Shown piece by piece: positions 16,080 to 22,204 of a stretch of 26,823 nt of DNA. The notes under the pieces were generated by a model. That model had not been told where the DNA came from, searched no databases, and saw nothing but the letters and a program-made list of their open reading frames with translations. Made by a program: the position numbers and the translations under genes. Position 1 is the stretch's first letter. Each line of letters starts with the position of its first letter. This DNA is from Dehalococcoidia bacterium UBA2160 (GTDB lineage Bacteria > Chloroflexota > Dehalococcoidia > Lucifugimonadales > UBA1123), in contig DCWO01000089.1 in assembly GCA_002328865.1 (NCBI GenBank), positions 1 to 26,823 on the forward strand, in the 5' to 3' direction.

Positions 16080-16970
16080 TCATTCCAGTGACAAGATATT
16101 GCCCAGTGTCCCGATTGCGCCCGAGGCTTGACTAGCCGCGTTTGACGCGGTGTCAGCTCTGTACACATAAGCCTTGTCCGGCTCCAACTCTTCCATGTAG
16201 AGCACTTCCTCGTGTCCGGGGTACTTGATGACCATGGCATACCAGTCAGGACCCGGCAGAATGATCTCGGTGTATCCGCGCTGGTCGGTCTTCGAACGTC
16301 CGCCGCCCACAAGCGCCACCTCGGCTTCAGGCACCGGCTTACCTTCGTGATCGAGTACTCTGAGCGTGCTTGGCCTGCCAATCAGGGTCGCGTCGGGGAT
16401 CTTTTCCACTACGTCTTTCTCGTACACTCCTGGCTTCCTTGGCGCAGTCCATTCCGGGCCGTATTTCAGGCGCAGGTATTCTTCGGGTGGATTCGGCACG
16501 AAGAACTGCTCGCCTAAGAATTCGATCTCTTTGGGCCGGGTGAACATGTCGGCGGGAATCTCAATGCCCGGATAGATGTTTATGACGGCGTCGTCGACAT
16601 ACATGCATTCCCAGGTTACTCTCACGTAGTCTTTCATCGTCTGCAAGGCTTGGGCGTGGTTGCCCGGCAGCTCACGGGCAACAAAGCCTTTGTGCCTGAA
16701 GGCCTCCTCGATGCCAGCCATCGACTCTCCCGTCAGGCCGTTGACGCCGATCACTGAAATCAGATCGACATCGTCATCCCACGGAATGAGGGCATTGTCT
16801 CTGGTCGCCCCAAGACACGTGCCGGAGCCAAGCAAGAACACGACCCCCAATCGGTCCATGATCTGTTTGGCTTCCTTCAGATTGTTTTCTGCCGCAACCA
16901 CGTCTATCGGTGGGTTGTATTTGTTGACATACTCCAGGGTTTCCATGTCCGAGCCATTGCCTAAAGACAT
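16080..16970 (-). CDS. LicD-like nucleotidyltransferase-fold protein fused to a carboxypeptidase-regulatory-like (Ig-like) domain
   Basis: LicD-family proteins transfer phosphorylcholine or related phosphodiester groups to glycans. The N-terminal ~180 residues of this 296-residue protein hold the family core: GSGTCLGATR at 48-57 and IPWDDDVDL to residue 70, whose acidic cluster should bind metal, followed by CMYVDDAVINIYPG and the closing LRLKYGPEW. A second domain at ~201-273 (STLRVLDHEGKPVPEAEVAL, then a beta-rich stretch ending KAYVYRADT) resembles carboxypeptidase D regulatory or CnaB-like Ig folds. The last ~20 residues are Ala/Ser-rich. The ATG at 16970 follows GGAGGG with 4 nt spacing. 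No signal peptide is seen. No choline or glycan genes adjoin, so the substrate cannot be inferred. Confidence 0.8.
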   Translation of the reverse strand: MSLGNGSDMETLEYVNKYNPPIDVVAAENNLKEAKQIMDRLGVVFLLGSGTCLGATRDNALIPWDDDVDLISVIGVNGLTGESMAGIEEAFRHKGFVARELPGNHAQALQTMKDYVRVTWECMYVDDAVINIYPGIEIPADMFTRPKEIEFLGEQFFVPNPPEEYLRLKYGPEWTAPRKPGVYEKDVVEKIPDATLIGRPSTLRVLDHEGKPVPEAEVALVGGGRSKTDQRGYTEIILPGPDWYAMVIKYPGHEEVLYMEELEPDKAYVYRADTASNAASQASGAIGTLGNILSLE

Positions 16971-17576
16971 TCTTCCCTCCCTGTCCAAGAATCTCTGTCG
17001 ATTGAGCAGGAGATTCCGAGGTTCGGTGGAATCTCCCAACCGTTTTGATCATCCAGAATGACATGGGCCATAATACGGCTTCTTGACCGTGTGAACTGTC
17101 CGTATTAACTCGAAGGGTTTGCCTTTGTGATGGAACCGCCTCTCGATTGAGCATCGCAACCAGGCGTCCCATGCCCATCCCGCATTCGCCAGGCACGTAC
17201 TTCCGATCATGCGAATAGACCGCCGGTGACGCGTCTTGATGATCGCCACAAGCCATGCATGTGCGCACTGATCTCGTCAGAGCTGGTGCGACACTCCCAG
17301 CGATGATCGGCCTGGCCGATAACCGCGGTCAAGAATACTTTGATCTCCCGAGGAGTCGAACGTGCGTCAGGCAAATCGTGCAGGATGCACTACCGCGTCT
17401 CGTGGAGCCATCCGACGGAGGGATAGAGTCGGCGCCCAGCCGTTAGTCGGCGAAGATCATCGCCTAGCCAGGCCGGCGCCTGACTGTGCGATTGCGGTAG
17501 CCTCCGGGTTTGCGTCGACAGGCGCATTTTCGCCCCGGCCGTTCAGGCGCCTCGGGACTTGGCATTCCACGGCGGA
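16971..17576. other. Intergenic stretch, no supported gene; contains a 66-codon minus-strand frame
   Basis: Apart from the inverted repeat at 17009-17036 I find no confident feature. On the minus strand 17249-17049 is open for 66 codons and ends with a protein-like sequence (RFHHKGKPFELIRTVHTVKK then PYYGPCHSG), 79 nt upstream of the LicD-like gene; an overlapping minus frame reads KYVPGECGMGMGRLVAMLN. Either could be a scrap of a lost gene. 17250-17576 shows nothing recognisable on either strand. Confidence 0.3.
17009..17036 (-). promoter_or_regulatory. 9-bp inverted repeat in the leader of the LicD-like gene
   Basis: GGAGATTCC (17009-17017) and GGAATCTCC (17028-17036) are perfect inverted repeats with a 10-nt spacer, 39 to 66 nt upstream of the LicD-like start. 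They could form an RNA hairpin or be a dimer operator. No T-tract follows on the minus strand. Confidence 0.4.
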
Positions 17577-18524
17577 CTAGCCCATGTGAGGAATCATTTG
17601 GACGCCCTGCCATCGTTCCTTCCGCTTCAGCTTGTTGATCGGGTTTTGGAACTCACAGGGCACTTTCGTCTGGCACAGGCCGCAGCCGGCTACGCTCGTT
17701 TCGTTGACATAACCGTCTTTCAGCGCCTCGGATGAGTAACCGATGTCTTTCAGATACTGCTGGCACTTGATCTTGTCGTGGCCCTTCTCCGAGATGGCGT
17801 CGGCAGGGCATCGGATGATGCAAGCTCGGCAGTTGACTCCCGCATCGAACAGGCAGTTTGCGTACGGCCCTGTGGCCGTCCTCGTGCTCGCGGGCAGTTC
17901 GAGATCGGTGACAACACTCCCAACGCGATGGGCGATTCCGACCTCAGTGATCAATCCATCGGAAAGACTGAACGTGCCGTGCCCCGCGGCGTATGCCGCA
18001 TGCCGCTCGGACCAATTCGAATACGGGCCTTTCTCATTGGCAAATGTCTTGAAATAAGACTGCATGAATGGCGCTGCCGCCATGTAGCCCATGCCGACAA
18101 GAAGTTCGGCGACATGATTGCGCAATGTTTCGTTGAACTTCTCGCCATACCAGCGGGTGTGAGACCAGAGTCTCCCAGGGACTTCCGTCTCGGCACGGTT
18201 GGACTTTCGGGTCCCTTCGGCAGCGGGGAGAATCCAGCTAATGACCGATACGCGCCCGTAAACATCTTCCGGCTTTTTGTCATAGGCTTGGGCCAGCGCT
18301 TCGCGAGGCGTCAGGTGAGTGGGAGCGATAATGGATTTGTATTGATCGAAGAGGGGATCATCGCCGTCAGCATACTTCACAAGCGGCTCACGCCACATGA
18401 CATAATCGTCTACGAACGGAAGACGATTTTCCGGACTGGTTCGCACAAATTCCTTGATTTCTTGCTCTACATACTGTGCCGGATCGGCGTGAAGCCTTTC
18501 CGCAGCCGTTGGCGCTAGACTCAT
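17577..18524 (-). CDS. COG1600/QueG-related double [4Fe-4S]-cluster protein (epoxyqueuosine-reductase/reductive-dehalogenase-like)
   Basis: The C-terminal half of this 315-residue protein is the double-cluster domain shared by epoxyqueuosine reductase and reductive dehalogenases. It has the HAAYAAGHGTFSLSDGLIT and HRVGSVVTDLEL segments (175-210), then Cys224, Cys232, Cys235 and Cys239-Pro, and a second set, Cys254, Cys281, Cys284 and Cys290 (CGLCQTKVPC). The first set has wide C-x7-C spacing. The N-terminal ~160 residues differ from QueG (379 residues in E. coli, with a cobalamin domain and HEAT repeats), so queuosine synthesis is not assumed; a cobalamin- or flavin-linked reductase is possible. 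No twin-arginine signal is seen. The ATG at 18524 has GGAGG 5 nt upstream. A strong promoter with an operator-like palindrome lies upstream, implying tight control. Confidence 0.8.
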   Translation of the reverse strand: MSLAPTAAERLHADPAQYVEQEIKEFVRTSPENRLPFVDDYVMWREPLVKYADGDDPLFDQYKSIIAPTHLTPREALAQAYDKKPEDVYGRVSVISWILPAAEGTRKSNRAETEVPGRLWSHTRWYGEKFNETLRNHVAELLVGMGYMAAAPFMQSYFKTFANEKGPYSNWSERHAAYAAGHGTFSLSDGLITEVGIAHRVGSVVTDLELPASTRTATGPYANCLFDAGVNCRACIIRCPADAISEKGHDKIKCQQYLKDIGYSSEALKDGYVNETSVAGCGLCQTKVPCEFQNPINKLKRKERWQGVQMIPHMG

Positions 18525-18616
18525 TCGTGCCTCCTGGTTACCCGCTTGGATTACGTGCACCCTGCGTCAGTTCATGTTCGCTGCCAGACGTCATGGGTGT
18601 TGGCGCCAGGCAGTGC

Positions 18617-18657
18617 TTGGCGAGGGTCATTGTAGTTTCGCTCGCCAACACTGTCAA
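18617..18657 (-). promoter_or_regulatory. Near-consensus sigma70 promoter with overlapping operator-like palindrome
   Basis: On the minus strand TTGACA (18652-18657) and TACAAT (18629-18634) are exactly 17 bp apart, 11 of 12 consensus positions. An 8-bp inverted repeat, TTGGCGAG (18617-18624) and CTCGCCAA (18641-18648), brackets the -10: one arm is in the spacer and the other covers the expected start near 18622. A third TTGGCG lies at 18600-18605. This geometry suits a repressor. The leader to the start codon at 18524 is ~98 nt. Confidence 0.75.
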
Positions 18658-18780
18658 TGTCCTGCCATAGCCCACAAACCGATGCATCGGCGTCGAAAAC
18701 TGTCGCTTGTTGGACGCGGACGGAGTTTTCACAACGCTTCCATTTTCGCTCAATTCGTCCGGACAGACACTTCGCTCTTA

Positions 18781-18809
18781 TTGAGGATCGCGTGACCCGG
18801 AGATATCGT
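18781..18809 (+). promoter_or_regulatory. Candidate promoter of the DinB-like gene
   Basis: TTGAGG (18781-18786) and TATCGT (18804-18809) are 17 bp apart, pointing toward the DinB-like gene. Its leader contains a 9-bp GC-rich inverted repeat (18840-18848 with 18867-18875, 18-nt loop), 30 nt before the start codon. Confidence 0.4.
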
Positions 18810-18904
18810 AGAACCCACACGGATTGTTAGTCGGAAAGCGCGGGCGGCGTCGGCGCAAATACTGCGGCCGCCCGCATCGCCAATTGAATCGAGTGGAGAT
18901 TGGC

Positions 18905-19441
18905 ATGCAGACCGCAACATTCATCGCCGACTGCCTGAAAGGCGTGCAGATTCGCCTGACGGGCTCGTGCAGCGGATTGACCCGAGAGCAGGTAGTTTGG
19001 CGCCCTACACCACGGTCGAACAACATCGGTTTCGTTCTGGGGCACATGGCTAGGGCCGAGGACAACATGCTTAGCGAGATCCGCGCTCTGACTCCGCTGT
19101 GGGTTGTCGACGCATGGCACGAGCGGTTCGATCAGCCGGTGGACGCTCCGGACCCGGGCGACAGGATGGGCCTACGGAGCCTGAACATCCCCGAACTGCG
19201 GGTCCTCACGTCCTACCTGGCAGCGGTCCATAATCGGAGCCTGACTTACTTGGCGTCATTTGGCGAGGCTGATCTTTCCGTCGCTCCGGACCCGACGTAG
19301 CCTGGTCGCACGAGAGCAGCCATTCTCAGGCACATGATCACCCACAAAAACCATCACCAAGGTCAAATCGATTTCATTCGCGGCTTACAAGAGGAAGCAT
19401 GGGACCTGCCTCGGGGCACGGGGATAGTTCTGCCGTCGTAG
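18905..19441 (+). pseudogene. DinB/YfiT-like metal-binding protein gene interrupted by an in-frame TAG
   Basis: DinB-superfamily proteins are four-helix bundles that use three His to bind a metal and act as thiol-dependent transferases or hydrolases. The frame from ATG 18905 (GGAG at 18895-18898) codes 131 residues, including the first metal His in FVLGHMARAED, then meets TAG at 19298-19300. With no change of frame the next 46 codons read PGRTRAAILRHMITHKNHHQ, GQIDFIRGLQEEAWDL and on to a second TAG at 19439-19441. This is the family's last helix, with the other two His. Read through, the protein is 178 residues, a normal length. The likely ancestral codon is TGG, as Trp-Pro-Gly-Arg suits this position, so one G-to-A change explains the break. 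Truncated at 131 the protein would lack most of its metal site. Sequencing error or readthrough cannot be excluded. Confidence 0.85.
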
Positions 19442-19458
19442 GCTGGGCCGCGATCCGA

Positions 19459-19791
19459 TCAGGCTTGGGCCAGAGACGCACGAGCCGGAGCGAACACCAC
19501 GAAGATCGTCATGTCCTCCGTGATCGAGTGGAAGCGGTGCTCGACGTGCCGCGCCACGAACACGACGGTGCCAGGCCCAACCGGTCTGTCTTCTTCCCCG
19601 ACTCGAATCGCTCCCTTCCCGGACACCACGTAGTAGACCTCGTCCTCGGTGTGGGGTTGCTGCGTGTCGACTCCTCCGGCCGGCAACGCGTAGACCCCAG
19701 TCGACATCGCTGGAACGTTCAGGAATTCGAGGTGCCGCTCTCCTGATCGCTCCCGTTGTTGCTCCAGATCTCCAAACTCGAACGCATCCAT
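19459..19791 (-). CDS. Small single-domain cupin protein
   Basis: This 110-residue protein is one conserved beta-barrel (cupin_2 type). Cupin motif 1 is at 41-58 with His47 and Glu51 in PHTEDEVYYVVSG, and motif 2 near 72-88 is PGTVVFVARHVEHRFHS with His82/His85 as candidate metal ligands. The second His of the canonical HxH pair is replaced (HTE), so metal binding may be altered. Small cupins include dioxygenases, isomerases and sugar-binding proteins; none can be picked here. A GGAGG at 19802-19806 is 10 nt before the start. It is 42 nt downstream of the FAD oxidoreductase on the same strand, likely one operon, and converges on the DinB-like gene. Confidence 0.85.
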   Translation of the reverse strand: MDAFEFGDLEQQRERSGERHLEFLNVPAMSTGVYALPAGGVDTQQPHTEDEVYYVVSGKGAIRVGEEDRPVGPGTVVFVARHVEHRFHSITEDMTIFVVFAPARASLAQA

Positions 19792-19833
19792 AACAACCCA
19801 TCCTCCTCACTGTCTTGTTTGAGCAGCGTATTC

Positions 19834-21003
19834 CTATCGCACAAAGTCGCGATGCTCTCTATGGAGCGCTTGTATCCCCGTTCTTCGGTGTCCGCCGCGA
19901 CGGCCCCGGCGCAGAAATCCGAGCCGTCCACGCGCCTGGTTGGCGACAGTATGACCAAGCGGATGTCGGAAACCCAAGTAGACGGCTGCAGACAATCCGG
20001 CAACGCGTCCGGTCTCCAGCGCCACCGCGCCGCTCTCGACACCAGCCGCATCGCCGCACACGAACAGGCCGGACTTCGTCGTAGCCATGCCGCCGTCGTG
20101 AACCGGAGTTGGTCCGCCGAGAACATCGATGTCTAGCGCGGGGCATCCGGCGGAATCCGCCAGCGTCGCGTCAGGGAATCTCCGCAGCGCGAACAACAGC
20201 GCGTCGGCGCCCAGCTCTCGTGAGCGGCCGCCATCTTCTTCGGCCAGGGATCGCACTCGGACTCGTTCGAATCGGTCATGCCCGATCGCGCGCACGACCC
20301 GCGTCGAGGTCAGCATCTCGACTCCCCGATCTCGAAGTGGCGCTGCGTTGAGCTCCCTGCCCTCGACCTGCGGCGACTCGTCGACGATCGCAAGGACCTC
20401 GGCGCCGGCGTCCAACAGGTTTTGGGCGATGAGCAAGCCTGAGTTGTCCGATCCGACAACGACGATGCGGTCGCCAACTCGGCGGCCTTCGATGTTCAGC
20501 GCAGCTTGAGCGTCACCCGCCCGCATCACGCCGTTGAGGTCGGAACCGTCGAAACGAGGCAGCGGCTCCGTTGACCCTGTGGCCAGCACGACCGCCTGCG
20601 CCGTGATCGGTGAGTCGGAGCCGGCGAATTGAACCGACCATGTCAGACGAGTTGGACTTGTTTTTGGGTGTTGGGCTACCGCTGTCACGTTGACGCCTGA
20701 CCGAACTTCTGCGCCTGCTTTCCTGACGTCGCTCGCAAGGACGCCAGCGATTTCGAGCCCCGTCGCTCCCGAGAATCCCCTTCCGGGCCCTTGGAGGGGC
20801 TGCGTCTGGAGGCCCAACATGCCTCCCGGCCAATCGAAGCGGTCGAGTACGACGACGGATGCCCCAGCCTGGGCGGCGATCGTAGCGGCCGTCAGCCCTG
20901 CCGGGCCGCCGCCTACCACCGCGATGTCCGGACCCGCTCTGCCTCTCAATACTGGCGTCTCCAATAGATCGACCGGCGCGCTTGCCGCCGTCAGAGGCCA
21001 CAT
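19834..21003 (-). CDS. FAD/NAD(P)-dependent oxidoreductase of the two-dinucleotide-fold type
   Basis: This ~389-residue flavoprotein has an N-terminal FAD motif (VVGGGPAGLTAA), an ATG-type strand (VVLATGSTEPLP), a second dinucleotide motif (VVVGSDNSGLLIAQNLL) and the FAD-closing segment GLFVCGDAAGVESG. The order matches thioredoxin-reductase-like and sarcosine-oxidase/opine-dehydrogenase subunit proteins. No redox-active CxxC is seen, so it is not a thioredoxin reductase. The last ~40 residues after VYLGF are Arg-rich and unlike the family, perhaps a non-conserved tail. The start is uncertain: ATG 21003 lacks a Shine-Dalgarno, GTG 21045 would overlap the divergent acetyltransferase gene, and a TTG about 20 codons inside follows GGAG. 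A cupin gene follows 42 nt downstream. Confidence 0.8.
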   Translation of the reverse strand: MWPLTAASAPVDLLETPVLRGRAGPDIAVVGGGPAGLTAATIAAQAGASVVVLDRFDWPGGMLGLQTQPLQGPGRGFSGATGLEIAGVLASDVRKAGAEVRSGVNVTAVAQHPKTSPTRLTWSVQFAGSDSPITAQAVVLATGSTEPLPRFDGSDLNGVMRAGDAQAALNIEGRRVGDRIVVVGSDNSGLLIAQNLLDAGAEVLAIVDESPQVEGRELNAAPLRDRGVEMLTSTRVVRAIGHDRFERVRVRSLAEEDGGRSRELGADALLFALRRFPDATLADSAGCPALDIDVLGGPTPVHDGGMATTKSGLFVCGDAAGVESGAVALETGRVAGLSAAVYLGFRHPLGHTVANQARGRLGFLRRGRRGGHRRTGIQALHREHRDFVR

Positions 21004-21037
21004 TATATACTTGGCGCGTCGTTCAAGGGGGTGGAAA

Positions 21038-21523
21038 TTGAGCACGAATCCGCGGCCAGATCAGTCACAAATCATGGTCCGACGCGCCGCGCCGGACGAT
21101 GCCGAGCACATCATCGGCTTCCAGCAGAACATGGCGATGGAGACCGAGGGCAAGACGCTCGACCCAGCGCTGATCGCCGCCGGCGTCGCGGCGGTGTTCG
21201 AGTCCGACGACAAGGGTTTCTACCTCGTCGCCGAATCCGGCGAGCAGGTCGTCGGCAGCCTGCTCGTTACGTACGAGTGGAGCGATTGGCGCAACGCGAC
21301 GTTCCTGTGGATTCAGAGCGTCTACGTGCACGCCAACTGGCGTCGGACAGGCGTCTACACGGCGATGCACGGGCACGTCAACGCCATCGCCACGTCCCGA
21401 GACGACATCTGCGGAATCCGGCTTTACGTGGAGCACGAGAACCGCATCGCGCAGCAAACCTACAACAACCTGGGCATGTCCGAAGCCCACTACTACATGT
21501 ACGAAGTCGACTTCGTGCTGTAG
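21038..21523 (+). CDS. GNAT-family N-acetyltransferase
   Basis: This protein of ~161 residues has the GNAT fold. After VRRAAPDDAEHI and a central FYLVAESGEQVVGSLLVTYE strand pair comes motif A, IQSVYVHANWRRTGVYTAMH, with an RRTGVY acetyl-CoA loop. The end has the family's ENRIAQQTYNNLGMSEAHYY pattern. It probably acetylates a small amine or protein N-terminus; the substrate is unknown. The start is a choice: a TTG at 21038 follows a strong AAGGGGGTGG site (21026-21035) and is used here, whereas the ATG at 21074 has no ribosome site but begins closest to the conserved domain. It is divergent from the FAD oxidoreductase, with almost no intergenic space. Confidence 0.85.
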   Translation: MSTNPRPDQSQIMVRRAAPDDAEHIIGFQQNMAMETEGKTLDPALIAAGVAAVFESDDKGFYLVAESGEQVVGSLLVTYEWSDWRNATFLWIQSVYVHANWRRTGVYTAMHGHVNAIATSRDDICGIRLYVEHENRIAQQTYNNLGMSEAHYYMYEVDFVL

Positions 21524-21610
21524 ACGCTCCGACCAATCCTCGTTCGAACTGTGGCGGCATGGCTGCCTCGAACGGTCGCCGTTGAACACGAAAACGGCGC
21601 AAGCCCGACA

Positions 21611-21637
21611 TGCCATCCTGAACGAAGTGAAGGATCT
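21611..21637. repeat. Copy of the widespread 'CHPERSEGS' dispersed repeat
   Basis: This stretch reads like the common intergenic repeat whose spurious translation is CHPERSEGSG (on the other strand, LHFVQDG). Such repeats recur in many bacterial genomes, including Chloroflexota. Only one copy is seen in this window. It lies in the 246-bp gap between the acetyltransferase and PPOX genes, which otherwise holds no feature I can support. Confidence 0.6.
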
Positions 21638-21769
21638 GGGGCCACGCAGGCGAACAACCCTCGTGCGGCGCTGGACCACTCTTCGGGAATCGTCGCGATG
21701 GCCAATCCGAAGCAGCCGCTGGAATCGCGTCGAGCGACAGCCCCAATCCATATCGAGGTGCAACTGACC

Positions 21770-22189
21770 ATGCTCACTGATGAAGTCCGGGCGTTCGTAT
21801 CCGAGAACAAACAAGCCGTGTTGACGACATTCCGGAAGAACGGGGCCGCCCAAATGAGCATCGTCACCGTGTGCCCGTACGGCGACGGGGTCGGGTTTTC
21901 GACGACAACCGACCGGGCGAAGCTGGTCAACGCTCGACGGGACCCGCGATGTTCGCTGCTGGTCTCGAAACCTGACTGGTGGGGTTTCGTCGTCCTCGAA
22001 GGCCAGGCGCAAGTCCTGGCGCCGGACAACACCGACGCCGATGAACTCCGGCTGACCCTTCGCGGCGTGTACCGAGGCGCGGCCGGCAAAGAGCACCCGG
22101 ACTGGGACGACTACGACGCGGCCATGGTGCGGGACAGCCGCGCCGTCATGATCGTCGTGCCCGACCGCGTCTACGGCACGGCGCTGTGA
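21770..22189 (+). CDS. PPOX-class (split beta-barrel) F420/FMN-dependent protein
   Basis: This 139-residue protein belongs to the pyridoxamine-5'-phosphate-oxidase-like split-barrel group, many of whose short actinobacterial and Chloroflexota members bind coenzyme F420 and reduce small substrates. Family marks are AVLTTFRKNGAAQMSIVTV near the start, FSTTTDRAKLVNARRDPR at 43-60 with the cofactor-phosphate residues, CSLLVSKPDW and the VVLEGQAQV strand. Length is typical. The ATG at 21770 has GAGGTG 9 nt upstream; a longer reading frame to 21551 would run through the dispersed repeat and is not credible. The sulfatase gene starts 15 nt after its stop, so the two are surely co-transcribed. No F420 synthesis gene is in view, so cofactor choice is inference. 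Confidence 0.85.
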   Translation: MLTDEVRAFVSENKQAVLTTFRKNGAAQMSIVTVCPYGDGVGFSTTTDRAKLVNARRDPRCSLLVSKPDWWGFVVLEGQAQVLAPDNTDADELRLTLRGVYRGAAGKEHPDWDDYDAAMVRDSRAVMIVVPDRVYGTAL

Positions 22190-22204
22190 TCGAGGTGTGA
22201 CGAG

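Noticed and set aside
17577..18524. A true respiratory reductive dehalogenase
   Set aside because: There is no twin-arginine signal, no RdhB-like membrane anchor gene, and the protein is shorter than RdhA; only the Fe-S domain is shared.
19792..20010. Possible frameshift near the 3' end of the FAD oxidoreductase gene, with better codon bias in an alternative frame (SDFCAGAVAADTEERGYK)
   Set aside because: The alternative frame has no stop before the cupin gene and would overlap it by about 70 nt. The bias alone is not enough, although the Arg-rich native tail remains odd.
21551..21769. A 73-residue N-terminal extension of the PPOX protein
   Set aside because: It runs through a dispersed intergenic repeat; the ATG at 21770 has a good ribosome site and gives the normal family length.
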